Shown here: in pieces, positions 34,415-47,130 of the stretch
Layout of the letters: the number at the start of each line of letters is the position of its first letter
Position numbering within the stretch: position 1 is the stretch's first letter
DNA from: Sphagnum compactum
Taxonomy: Eukaryota > Bryophyta > Sphagnopsida > Sphagnales
Direction: 5' to 3'
Length of the DNA: 64,000 bases
NCBI GenBank assembly: GCA_965153455.1
Contig: OZ234500.1
Coordinates: forward strand, 8,184,001 to 8,248,000
The notes under the pieces: model-generated
Told to the model about the DNA's origin: nothing
Seen by the model: only the letters and a program-made list of their open reading frames with translations
Databases searched by the model: none
Program-made: the position numbers and the translations under genes

Positions 34415-37400
34415 CATAAGGATTGAATAGCTAAAGGCATGTTGTCATCATGCCTTTCAAATATGCCTTGGTTGGAAGTGAATTGTATGTTAATACACAA
34501 ACAAAACCTTGTAATCTTGATGACCCTTATTTATGACAAAGCTTTTGAACAACATGCGACCTTGTCAAAGAGAAATCAAATTTAGGGAATGACGAACTTG
34601 CCCATCACATAACATTGTGAGTGGTATGCTTATTCTCTTTCTGCAACCCTAACCATGAAATTGACCATTGGTTTACAATTTATGACAAGATTGGGGAAGT
34701 GAGAATTTCGACAATTGACCACCGTCCCACCTGAATTTACAACTCACACATGGTTTTGTTTGGATATTACAACCATTGCTCGATACTCATATATATCGAA
34801 GCGAATGGCTAACCATCTTGATAACTAATTTGGTACCACTAAACCCTAAACCCACTAACCATAGGTACCTTGGTGATTTTTGCACCCGTTTGCTGAAAAC
34901 TTAACTAATTCAAAATATATTTCATTTTGAAAACGAAACAAAATATTCCAGAATATTTCAAAAGATTCTTTGATTTCCTTCACAAAATTGTTTTCTCTTT
35001 GTTCGGATTTGGATCTTGGCTTTCAATTGGCAATTGAATTGGATCTCGCCGTAAAATTGGCTACCAAATTAATGTGGGTAATTGAACAATGTCCTTTTTT
35101 TTTTCCAAGGTAGAATTAATTTGGATTTGGGCATCATGAAATATTTCAAAAATAATGACATGGCACATGTCAATGTTTCATGGATTTGGGGTAACCAATT
35201 TTATGGTGGCAAAACAAAATTAAACTACTCTTACAAAAGTTGACCCTATGTTGACCCTAGGTTGATTTTAAACCCACATTACACCAAGTTGCATTGATGT
35301 CAAAACTAATGCGACTCATTTGACATGAGAGACTTGATGTTGATAACCTTGATATTTGTCGAAAGAATCTCTTGAATTTATCATAATAATCATATATGTG
35401 AAAGTGATTTTTTTGATTAGGGTTGTGATTTTAATTTTACATCAAAATTATGTAAAATGAGAAAATGTTACATATTAAATTATTTACCAAATTATTTTCA
35501 CATGAATAACATTTCAATTAGCAACAAAACATACGCCTATAAAAACCAAAAAACAAAATGATGTTTCTTTGTGTTGTCTGAACCTATCTCTTCCAAGTTT
35601 AATTACCTCACTCATTTCCCCTTGCCACCTATATCGGAAGGCAAATTAACATGCGCCTAATTTCCATGTCCATGTTATCTATCTATTAAGGAAAGTAGTT
35701 TGTTAAGGAAGGTAGTTTTAGAGTTATGATGCAAGAATTATAAAATATTGAACAAATTTGTCAAAAATTGAACAAAATCAGAACTAAAAATCATAGGGAA
35801 ATTATAGCAATCTCTTGGTATTATTGAAAAGCCCTTGATGATCGGATTTTTTGGAGGCAATTTTGTAATTTTAAAACTTAAGGTGGTGGAGATATTGAAT
35901 TTTTTGGAGTAATATTCATCATTGGAAATTGAAGTATGATGGCTTACACCACTATATATTTTTAAATTTAAATGTCATCCATTTTATGTCCATGTTTATG
36001 GTGAAACAAGATTAGTTAAAACCTACAAAAAGGTAATGGTGTGACAAGAATTTGGACCCATGTAGACTAGGTTATGAAGGTAGCTCCTAGGGGGGCCATT
36101 AAATGTTAAAATTTTAAACTACTTGTGTCAAACAAGGATTTTTTTTGGGGGTATTTGGTGACGACATTATATTTCTCCCCACCCTTTTATTACTTAATGT
36201 TTTAATATGCACATATTTCAACCACCTTATATCTAATTATAATTTTTATTCATTTAATTTTATTATCCTATATTAATTTAAATTTTTAGTTTAAAAAAGC
36301 TTGAAGCTGTCAAGATTGTTCTTTTGAAGGTGGATCACTTGCATAGTGAGCTACGACATACTAGTGTAGCTACCTTGTAACACGTTTCAACAATCCATTT
36401 TGCTATAGGCAAGGTCAACAGATTTTGTGGTTAATGTAGTTTCCATTAGATTTTAAACATATGAAATTTTAGAATTAAACAACAACAATTGTCACTACAA
36501 TTTTTAATTTAAAATACTAATTTATTAGCCATTGCAATACATAAATTTGTGTATTTGTATTTGTCTACTTTAACTTGACAATAATTCCTATGATCTTGCA
36601 ATATAACATGTTTAACATTTCACATGATCACAATAAAATATAAATTGATTACTCTCATCATTGTTTATGATGGGCTTGATAGAGTTTTTATGGTGTTTTT
36701 TAACTTTGCACATCACATTGATGTTGTTTGATGATTTCTTGCGGCCCAATACCATTGTTTCGCAAACCTTGTGAAATATTTCACAAAGATATTTGAGCCT
36801 GGTAAATTATTGTTTAATTAATTTAATTCAATATATGATATCTAAGTTATAAATGAGAGATGGAAATGAGAGAGGGGTACACGTGAATTAAAGTGTAGTT
36901 ACCATCCTAGGACAAGGTTGAACAACCTTGTTTTCTAGGGGAATAATCAACAATTAGACAAGGCTTCGATTGATAATAAATAGAAGATGCAAGATTTTAA
37001 AAACAAACAAAAATAATATAAGAGTTTATGAGTTAAAAAATCCTAATCTATTAATTGAACCTACTAACAACTAATATCTAAAATGTTTAGTACATATTAT
37101 ATATATATTTTAGATTTTTTTTAATACCATGGATAACATAAATACCCCATATTAATTATATTTTGGTTGTCATAATAAATATAATGCTAGTACATACTTA
37201 ATTAAATTATAATTTTTACCAAACAACTAATGTATGAGACATTATATTTTTACTTGTGTATTTTGTAAATTTAAAAAAGAGTGTTCCCCTTGGAGGTTGG
37301 ATCCTAGAGGTAATTATGTTAGGTAGGTAGTCTAAATAGCTAAGGTAGTTCTAGGTACATAAGTTAAGTGCACTATGTAGGTTAGGTATGCTAGGTTAAG

Positions 37401-40400
37401 AACTTGTAATTAGGTTAGGTACTAGGCTAAACTTGTGTTGACAAGCCCAAACAAATACTTGTTTATAGAATATTTAATTATATTTAATATTGAAGTTTTC
37501 AATAAGCATATTTTCAAATTTTCAATAATAAAAAATGAAAAATTAAAAATTCACTATGTTTTTCTAGAGTCATAAGAATTAAAATTTAATGCTAGAAAAA
37601 TGTGTTATGTATTGATGAAGCAACAAAAACTATTTAAAAATACCAGAGCTAACTACCTATTCCTTCATGTAATGAACATATAATTTCTCAATAGATAGAG
37701 CAAAATGAACAACTAACTTATAATCACAAGCATTTATAAAGATGAGAAAAACCAATTATTAAACAAAGACAAACAAAAGCAAAAAAAATGAACTACACAA
37801 GTAATAACAACAATGAACTTGTGTTTGTCATAAACAAGCAATATGTATTTTGGGGGTTGGGGGGTTGTAGTGTTTCAATTAACTCCAACAAATAACCTCC
37901 ATGTAGTAAAAGAAAAAAAACATATGAACAAAAACAAAAGAAGAAATAAGCAAGGGAAAGAATAAACAAAAGAAAAGGGAGGAAGAAGGTATTCATCTAA
38001 AGTTGACTAGAAGGTGAAGTCAAGGCCGAGCAAAGAGGCAAACTCCAAGACTAAAGAAAGGAGGCTTCAAAATAAACTTGAAGGCAAGTTCTAAAACTAG
38101 AAAAGCCAAGCACAAAAAATAGAAGGGCCAAGCCTAAAACAAAGATGCCAAACCCTTAGTGTAGAAATGCCAAGCTTGAACAAAGAACAATGTATTAAAA
38201 TAAAAGTGAAACAAACTACCAAATGTTGTGAAAACTTGAGAGCATAAACGTCAAGCCTAAGCAAACAATGGAGCATCAAAATTTAAAGTGAAATAGGTTT
38301 CCAAAAGGTTAATAGAAAAGAGGAGTGCCAAAAGTGCAAAGATGCAAACTTGAGCAAGGTGGAGTAAAGTGAAAGGGGAGCAATAATAGTTTGAAGAGCA
38401 CAGTGCAAAGCAAAACAAAAATACATTGCAATTAAAGTAGATCTATGAAATAGAGTAAAAGAAGAATGCAAAACAAAGAAAAGGTTGGAAGCATAGTAAA
38501 ACAAGGTGTGTACACAATGGCCATGCCATCAATTTGATATCAACAATTGATATTTATGATAAATTGGTCATAGCTAGGGGAAATTTTTTGAACTTCTATT
38601 TTAATGTACATCATGTTGTTGTAAAAGAAAAAAGATCATGATTTTGTTTTTTCATTTTTTTACATTACATTAGTTGTGAGGAACCCAAAAGGGATTTCAC
38701 ATTAAATGATGACATGTTCTAGGAATCAATTTAAACATGTGTTACTAGACCAAAACCAATAGAGAAATGTTCACATGATTTTTATTTTCTGCAAAACTTA
38801 TAGCTTTTTTGTCCAAAAAAAAGTGATCAAATATTCTTTTTTCATATTTATTTTTCACATTTATGCAAAATTTCAAACCACAAAAAGAAAAAGGATTTTT
38901 CATGACGTGTGTATTTGAATGTTTTCAATCACATTGTCACATTTTGAAAGAATTACATGAATTTTTGCATATGATGGGTGCCATAATCATTTTTGGAGAA
39001 AATATTTTCATATTTAGTTTTGTGATTACAAATTGGTGGCAAAGTCAGTTGGGTTGGGTGCACATTTGAAGAGGTGGTAGAGAAAACAAAATGTCAAAAG
39101 ATGAATGTGAATTTTTTTAGAACCAGATTAAGATGAATTGTCTCACCTAGTTGATAGGGGCAAAATCTTTTGAAGCTATTCTATTGTATAATGATTCTCA
39201 ACACAATAAACAAAAAAAAGTAAGTGTTTTGATGTTTGTCATGCATCATGCATATAAAAATAACAAAGAAATATTGAAATGGGGGAAATATGACCAAAAA
39301 AACCTTCATTTTTTTATTAGAGTCATAAAAGTCAAATTCAAAAAATTAAAATAAAACTAATTTAAAAATTAAAAAAAAAGAATTCATGGTTTTTTTTCCT
39401 TGGAAAATCAAACTAAATAGTATAATGACTCATTTTTACACTTGGTCAATTTGACCAACTAGTTATTTTGGACTAGTCATTTCGAAAATGTTCAACTTGA
39501 CTAGTGGTTTTTTGACCCATCAAATGGTGGACCAAACAACAAAATTTGGGTAAGGGAAATAATCTATATTTTGTGATTATTTTTTTCTACTTAAATTTTT
39601 TTCCCAGAAATAAATGTTATATATTTGTGAATAATTCAAAAACTTTGTGTGTAGGTGTGTAGTTTTGTATATGTTTACAATGTTTACTCCAAATTTTGTT
39701 AGAAATCCAAACTTTGATATGTATTTTTTTCTCACATTTTACTCAAATACAACAAATGAAAATTCATTCTTGAAAGGTTCAAAAAGGTTTATTTTAGGGA
39801 TTTTTTTTCAATTTTGTGAAGTAGGTGGACTAACTATCATCCTAAAGAGTACTTAACCAAATTTGGCTATAGGCCATAGAAGAAAAAATAAAAATAAAAT
39901 TGGAACCCCAATGTTGTATTTGAACAATATGTTATAAACTATTGTTCAAAATTGACAATTTCACCTTTTTTTTTGTCACCAAGTCGCAAAATGTTTTTGA
40001 AGACAAACCTTGGTCTACATAGCTTTTTATAATAAACAAACAAATAAAATTTCAAATCATTTGAAAAAAATGATTTTGAATTTTGTAACTAAATAGCTCA
40101 AAAAAATGCTTTCATGATTTTATTATACCTATACGTATATACCTACCCACCTACAACCCACCTATCTATTATCTATTTACATACCAATAAACCTACAACC
40201 TACATACCTACCTACAACTTTCCGAGTTTAACACATTGGAAGAAATTGATAGATTAAATTGTTATTATAAAAAGATAATATTTCTAATACATACATGCAA
40301 TGCAATATATGGATGAATTGTATTTAGTATTGAAATAATACAAAAGATGAACCCTAATGAATTATTTCAACTAAAGATAAGGCTTTTCACTATTGACTAA

Positions 40401-41536
40401 TGTTTGAATGTGAGTAAATCATGGGTAAGCTAAAATTAGAACATGCCTTTCAAAGTAATGTTAAAATGTGGTATATGCATAATATAAAGGATGGTGATGA
40501 CAACAAGGAGTGAACGAATGAAATCAATAATGATTTTCTATGTGCTTATTCTAATTACCAATTGAGAATGGTGAATTGAGTTGAATATAGTCTTGTAATT
40601 AATGAAGTTCAAAGATTTAATTAAGTTTACATGTTGGAGCAAATGTGGTTTTGTTGATTCAATGTCACATAGTTTTGGATGTGATAATACATAGTTAATT
40701 ACTTCAAATATACGCTACAAAATCCATTATGTTTACATATTCCAATGATGGGCAATGTGGTACTTTAATGGATTGCTTTAAGAATTATGGATTTGTTCCA
40801 AACATTTGAAAATAGATAAAGGTAAAAATCAAGGCTTCACCAAAAAATATAAATATATTTGGGAACATCATGTATGAACCAACAAGTGTTATACTTGGAT
40901 TGCTACAATGAATTGTAGATAGATTTGACAAATGTTCCATCTGATTATAGCCTTATCATTTTAAATTAAAAGTGTTCATTTTTTTTGTTCTATTTGACTA
41001 AATGTCACATTTGACTAAATAGTTTAAAAAATCACTTTAATCAATTGAAGCAATCAAAATAAACATGTCAATTTAGCAATTAAGGCCTTTAATTAAATTG
41101 ACCAAATTTTTAATAAAAAAAAAAGAAATGATGGTCAAGTTGGAGAGGTTTGAAAAGCGATGAATTTTTGTAATGAAAAACTATCCCAATAAATGATTGA
41201 TGAATTCATGTTTGAGGAGCGATTAACACAAATTATTCAATGAAACATACACATAACTAAGCTAGGAGAGAAATATCATTCTAAAAAATGGTGATGAGAA
41301 AATATTTCTCATTCTTGTGCTGAAAATTGGTTCCACAACTTGCTACTGGCAAGCTGTAGAGAGCACCTTCAAAATGGCAGGCACATATGATTTGCTTCCA
41401 GTGTCTCCATGATCCATAATGCAAAGAAACATGAAGCCCTAATATATATGGCTTGTACTAGTACCTAGTACCCTGGACTCTTTAAACTTAAACCCAGCTA
41501 GCTAGATACTCCCAGTAATTCTGAGACCAATTCCAA

Positions 41537-41638
41537 TTGTAATTAAGCCTGAACATGAAGATCTGAGATGAAGTCATGAGGAGCAAGTTGTAATTAAGCC
41601 TGAACATGAAGATCTGAGATGAAGTCATGAGGAGCAAG
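41537..41638. repeat. 51-bp perfect tandem duplication
   Basis: The unit starting TTGTAATTAAGCCTGAAC occurs at 41537 and 41588 with no difference that I can see, so it arose recently or is maintained. A separate 15-bp tandem pair, CTGCAAAAAGCTCAT, is at 41786-41815. Confidence 0.9.
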
Positions 41639-42164
41639 TGGAGGCTGGAAAAGGTATTGAATCATCAATGCTGATGAAGGTGAAATGCCAGGCTACACAG
41701 AGTAGCCTCAAGCCTGGATCATCATGATTCCTCCAGAGTCACAGTAAGCTTGCCCACATGCACAAGAATGAAATTATTCGCTCAACTGCAAAAAGCTCAT
41801 CTGCAAAAAGCTCATCTGACAGCCATGCTTGTGCTCCACTCACAGGCAGTGTTTTTTTTTCAAGGAATTTTGGAAGTGGCCTAAGTGGCTACTGTTTGCT
41901 AGAGCTAGTAACCTCGGTGGCTACAATCACAAGCATGGCCATCTTTTGAATCACTGTACAAAACAAAATTTAGATAAAACAAACACATGGCTACTTTCTC
42001 TTTGGAGGTGTGGTGTATTATTTGGCTATTGTAGGATGTGTTGTGTATGTAAATAGTGGCTAATTCAGTTTTGACAGAGTCTGAATTTAGGTTATAGTAG
42101 AAAAACATTTGGAGGCATTTGGTGAGTGTTGGAGAATTGGAGTGGCAAACTTAATTAAAAAATA

Positions 42165-42265
42165 AATTGACAAAAATCATGTGAAGGAGTTGAACCTTTG
42201 TCTTGGAAGACATTGCATCAATGGTAGCACATGATCTTAACATGCAAGCCACACATTAGTTCAAT
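42165..42265 (-). repeat. Possible tRNA-derived SINE head, degenerate
   Basis: On the minus strand an A-box-like GTGGCTTGCATGTTAAGA is followed about 45 bases later by a B-box-like AGGTTCAACTCC. The spacing suits a Pol III internal promoter, but the tRNA cloverleaf is not intact. Low confidence. Confidence 0.3.
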
Positions 42266-42390
42266 CATACAAATAAAATCAAATGGGAGCCTGGAAGGGA
42301 AGATTTACCCAAAGGCATTGAAGCTAGAACACATCAAGTTAGAAAACCCCTCTTGGCTTTCTCCTCAGCCCAAGTTGTGATGGCATCGTC

Positions 42391-44560
42391 CTAAAGAAAA
42401 ATATCAACAATGTAAAAAGGTTGTGCAATCATCTGAACCACCAAATCTAAATATTCACATAGAGGGTTCCATAATCTTGTCTTCATGAAGGTAAAGGTTG
42501 AAAAAGTTTTCTCATCTTCCACAAAACCCATAATTTGAACCACAACCAATTTTACCACTTTCATGAACTCAGAAAGTGAGTCACATAATAAAACATTGCT
42601 AGAAAGCTTCTTCCAAAATGTGGACACCGGATTTAGATCCATCAGCTGGTCTGTAGCCTAGTGAACATTAAACATCATTGTAATCTTGAAGAAAGAATAT
42701 TGCAAGTCCAAAATATTCACATCAAGTACTGTTGGGATCTGAGTTTGGGTGGATCCAAGCTTCTTAAGTGGAAAATAAGACCTTTTCAAGATAGCTATAT
42801 GAATAAGGAACGTCACTTTACATGAGGATTTTAGCCAGTACTATGGATAAACAACACCCAAACCATCGATGACATCATGCGCAAAAAAATGCTTTTCAAG
42901 TGCATCATTGAGCTTAGTTATATCTTTAAATTATAACATTGTCTTTGCACCCGATTGATGGTTTGTTGGAACATAACACAAGTAACATGCATATAGATCG
43001 GTGTCTCATGACACCAATAATGCATCATGATAAAAGTGCCAAGAATTCAGAAACTCAAGTTCTCAAGACTAGTATTCAAATCATGTACCCATTCATACAC
43101 CACCATGTCTGATGTGCCATTTAGCAAGTTGTGGTAACCATTGAACACATCATGCATGTAAGAAATCTAGGGGTTGTTATACCAATAGTAGAGATTTGCC
43201 TAGCACAATTTGATTATAACAACACGATCACAAACAAAACATTGTTGGGACTAGGAAAATTTAATCAAGTCATTGAGCCCTTCTAGCATGGGCATAATAC
43301 AAGAAAGCCAAATCATTACCTCTAAATCACAAAGCAACTCCAAATTATGGGTAGCTTGAATATTACTACCAACATCTTGATGCATCTTTAAAACCAAGGC
43401 ACGATACTCAGATAGAACGTCCTTATTAATTATAAGTAGCATAGAAATCCACTAGGTTTTGACATTTTTCAAAATTCATTGACACCCTATTTCCACAATA
43501 TTAACCAAATCAACAAACTCTCGGGTTTTCTTTGGACTACGAGAGAAGTGTGTATACAAACTTTGTAACACATCCTCAATCTTTTTCACAATGCCCATTT
43601 TAGAAAGAGTTTGGATTGCAAGATTGGTGCTATGGCTCATACAATGCGCACCAATCATGAGTGGTGCATTATCCTCTTTCAACTAAATTATCACACCTAT
43701 TCTAATGCCCTAAAACACATTCACCCCATCAACTCCAAATGTAATTAGTTTAAATACAAATTATTTTTTGCCACAAATCACCAAACAACACCATGGCATC
43801 CACCAAACACGTTTCAAGTTATCAAAAATGACCCCATCAACCACATGTTGTAAGGATAACAACAAAGGTGTTCGTTGCCAATCTTCCACCACATAAGCAT
43901 GAATGGAAATCTAGGATTGTGATTTCAAATCACAAGAAAGAGAGATGAACCTAACATCTTCAACCAAAGATTTGGTTTTGTTGACAACCAAATCATGGAT
44001 GCAAATTACCATCTCCTAACTAATTGTGTTTGACTAATGGGTTTTTGGAAAATTCTTCACATCAAAGAAATGTAGCACCTTGCTCATGCTTTCATAATCA
44101 TAGGTCATAGGTCTACCTTTAGCCAATATGTTGAACTAAACATAAAATTGCACCAATTTTTTCTTCTTTTCACCAATAACATGGTAGATTTGGTTAGCAT
44201 GGTGTCCTTCTTTATTAAACAATGTAAGTGTTCATTTTTAGCATGGACAAAATCTTTATTCATGTAGTATTCATCAACTTTATAGATTCTTGGGATTGTA
44301 GTTAAGGCCTTCCTTCTCTCCCTATGTTTCTAAAGGTTGTCCAATTTAGGGGCGAACAACTTTTCCTTGCCTTCTATCTTGGTACAAACTTTGCATTTGA
44401 CTTGATGCACCTTGCCATATGCATCTACCATTGATTCAATCCATGGTAGCTTAGCACTTTAGACATCTTGAAACACTTTATTTAGTTCATATATTCCTTT
44501 CGTTTCCTTTTAGTCTTCAACAAAAATCCACACATTAGCATTAGAAAGAGGTTCAAAATT
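42391..44560 (-). mobile_element. Degenerate hAT-like transposase of the zinc-finger/DUF4371 type
   Basis: A decayed transposase of a hAT branch with an N-terminal zinc finger and a DUF4371-like core, distinct from the other two copies here. Reading right to left: about 44340-44450 gives VKCKVCTKIEGKEKLFAPKL with the cysteine pair of the finger; 43476-43682 gives GAHCMSHSTNLAIQTLSKM and YTHFSRSPKKTREF; 43251-43442 gives EYRALVLKMHQD; 42391-42642 gives the C-terminal dimerisation domain with FVEDEKTFSTFTFMKTRLWN. The blocks are in the right order but separated by stops and frameshifts. Terminal repeats were not found. Annotators sometimes call such frames ZNF862-like; that name reflects transposon ancestry. 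Confidence 0.85.
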
Positions 44561-44744
44561 AGAAGGGATAGGGTTTGGAGGTTGGTTGCTAGAGTATACT
44601 ATGTCTAATGCATCAATTTGAAAAAAGAAACAATGGAATTTGAAGTTTTTGGGAAGTTGCAAAGGTGCACTATTCAAGAAATAATCACAATAAAAAAATA
44701 GTTTACAAAACTGGCAACAAAAATCTCCAACTTTGTTGTCAACA

Positions 44745-44945
44745 TTCAGTAAACCCTAACTCTATTTTCAACAACCAATAAACCTTATAGCTCTACATTA
44801 TAATCTAGAGATTGCAATTAATAAACCTTAAAGCTCCGCACTATAATTTGTAGATTGCAACCACTGAACTTTAAAGTTCTACATTACACAGTGTAGTTTG
44901 TAAATTGCAACCACTAAACCCTAAAATTCTACATTACACATACAA
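44745..44945. repeat. About 50-bp tandem repeats, first array
   Basis: Four diverged copies of a unit with AGTTTGTAAATTGCAACCAC, TAAACCTTAAAGCTCTACAT. The same unit recurs at 46985-47130 in the same orientation. Confidence 0.65.
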
Positions 44946-45169
44946 CAACACATCTTGGGTTCTGTGATCAATTTAAAAAATAACTATTGTCTTTTTCAAT
45001 TATGTTTATAACTACTTGGTCACAAAAATCACTATGTAGTTGCAAAAAAAATCAAGATGTCACGTGGCATCATCATTTTGTGAATATGGTCAATATGATA
45101 ACTTGTTCAACTTTTGAGTAAATATTTTATTATTATTTTAATTTATGCCATGTGTCAGCAAGGTGCATA

Positions 45170-45610
45170 ATGTTAACAACTAGTAATCAACCTCATGAGC
45201 CATGACACTAAATTCAATAAAATTACATTTATTGATTAGTCAAAACATGTCTTTTACAACTTGTCTTATGCAACTACAATGTTTAACACAATTAAAAAAA
45301 TGACTAAGAATGTCTTGAGCAACTAATCAACCTATTGATTCATGACACTACTTTAATCAAATTGTAGTTATTGATTGGTTAAAATTTTTCATAATGACAA
45401 AACATGTCTTTTATGACTTGTCTTTAACAACTAGTAGTCAACCTAATGATTCATAACACTAATTTCAATAAAATTGTATTTATTGATTGATTAAAAATGT
45501 TCATAATGCTAAAACATGTCTTCTATAACTTGTCCTATGCAATTGCAATGTCCAACATAATTGAGGAAACAATCAAGAATGTCTTTAGCAATTAGTAGAT
45601 ACATGCAATT
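45170..45610. repeat. Diverged tandem copies, about 110-160 bp
   Basis: Three to four imperfect copies of a block containing CAACTAGTAGTCAACCT, GATTCATGACACTA, TTGATTGATTAAAA and AAACATGTCTTTTACAACTTGTC. Unequal spacing suggests later indels. Confidence 0.55.
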
Positions 45611-45699
45611 AATAAAAATGACAAAAAAACAATTACAATTACATAGGACCAATCATTTTATTAGCCAAATTTACTTTAAATGACCTAGTTTAGTTTGTA

Positions 45700-46650
45700 A
45701 TTTTATCACAATTTAATTAGATTTAGCCATGTATTGCTTTAATAATGAACTCTATTTTTATTTTTTCAAATTTAGCCCAATATAGCCTAAATATTCAAAT
45801 TTAGCTTGATTTATCATTATTTAACCATGCTAAGCATAAAAAATATGTTTAGTTTCATTTATGTTGGTTTAGTCATGTTTAGCTTAAATTTATATTTTAA
45901 GTATAAATTATATTAATTTAGCCATACATTAATAATTAAAAACCATGCTTAGCTTATATAATTATGTTCAAAGGTGTTTAACCATGTTTAGCCAAAATAA
46001 TTGCATTTAAAAATGTTTAACCATGTTTAACCTAGTAATTGTGTTTAACTTTATTTTTGTTTGTTTAACCATGTTTATTTTAAATAATTTTATTTAATCT
46101 AATTTATTAATTTAGCCATGTTTAACCTACGTGATTGCTTTTAGCCAAAATTATTTAAAATAATTATGCTTAGCCATGTTTAGACTAACTTAATTTAGGT
46201 GTAACCTAGTTAGGTCTACTTTAGCTTAATCTAAGTTTAATTAAGAACTTAAGTAATCTTAGTTAGGGTAGACTAAGTGAATTTATTTTTAACGTAAGGA
46301 GGCCTAGGTTAACTTAGGGTAGGTTGGTAGGTAGTAGGTAGGTTGATTTATGTCAACTTAGGGTGGCTTAATTTAATGTGAGGTTAAAAATTTTGATCTT
46401 TATAATTTTGTGTTTAATAGACTTAGTATAAAAAAATGTGGTAGTGTAATGAATGAGAACTTTAACCACAAAGAGGAGGTGAGGGGTTCAAGTCTTTGAA
46501 CTTGTAACTTATGATACCGAAATCACTTAACTTAGGTTAGGTAGCTCAATTTAATAAACCTAAGCTAGGAGGTCGAGGTTTGTTTTTAACCTAGGCCACC
46601 TAGCTTAGGTTAGGTAGCCTAGGCTAATTAGGCTAGGCTAGGTTGACTTT
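45700..46650. repeat. Quasi-repetitive tract of TTTAGCCATG and TAGGTTAG words
   Basis: The first half repeats variants of TTTAGCCATGTTTAGCC; the second half, from about 46200, repeats TTAGGTTAGGTAGCC and CTAGGCTAGG words. Similar TAGGTTAGGTA words occur near 17820-17960 and 37310-37440. No coding potential is seen. A B-box-like GGTTCAAGTC lies at about 46479. Confidence 0.55.
46430..46505 (+). repeat. Possible tRNA-derived SINE head, degenerate
   Basis: TGGTAGTGTAATGAATGAGA resembles an A box, and GGGGTTCAAGTC about 30 bases on resembles a B box, with AGGAGGTGAG between as in many plant SINEs. No complete cloverleaf forms. Low confidence. Confidence 0.3.
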
Positions 46651-46984
46651 TGTTTATGTGTGATGACTCATAATTAAACATGTGTTTATAAATTTTTTGA
46701 CACATGTCATCCATCTATCAAGGCATCTTTTGTAACTCTTAGTTGAGTAAAAGCTTAGGTTGACATGACATGCACTTTACACGTGAAACCAAGGTAAAAA
46801 ATGACATGAAATTTTAATATAATAAGAAAATTAAAAAATCCTAGTTGATAAGGCGATTAGGTTTTGCAACTATATGTCCTTTGCGACTAAATGGATGAAA
46901 TGACATGGGGTTAACAACTCAATAATTACTAGTCATAAATGTCATTTCTAATTAATATATAGTCATAAAACCTAAAATGTGTTC

Positions 46985-47130
46985 TTATGATAATGTAGTT
47001 TGTGAACTGCAACTAGTAAACCTTAAAGCTCTACAGTGTAGTTTGTAAACTGCAACTAATAAACCTTAAAGTACAATGTAGTTTGTAAACTGCAACCACT
47101 AAACCTTAAACCTCTGCATTGTGCACTTTG
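46985..47130. repeat. About 50-bp tandem repeats, second array
   Basis: Three copies of the unit GTAGTTTGTAAACTGCAACC, TAAACCTTAAAGC, as in the array at 44745-44945 but more uniform. Confidence 0.7.

Larger units (their letters stand above)
32018..42390. other. AT-rich intergenic region
   Basis: About 10 kb with no recognisable gene. It holds interstitial telomere-like motifs (about 32423-32440 and 33105-33122, the latter with two adjacent TTTAGGG units), the element at 33377-34414, a TAGGT-rich stretch at 37310-37440, a purine-rich strand at 37920-38520, CCTA-rich simple sequence near 40130-40215, a 51-bp tandem duplication (41537-41638) and a 15-bp one (41786-41815). Open frames such as 38863-39069 and 39151-39354 show no known domain. 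Confidence 0.55.

Noticed and set aside
32018-42390. LTR retrotransposon coding regions
   Set aside because: I looked for reverse-transcriptase, integrase and gag-type phrases in the available frames and saw none, though heavily decayed copies could escape notice.
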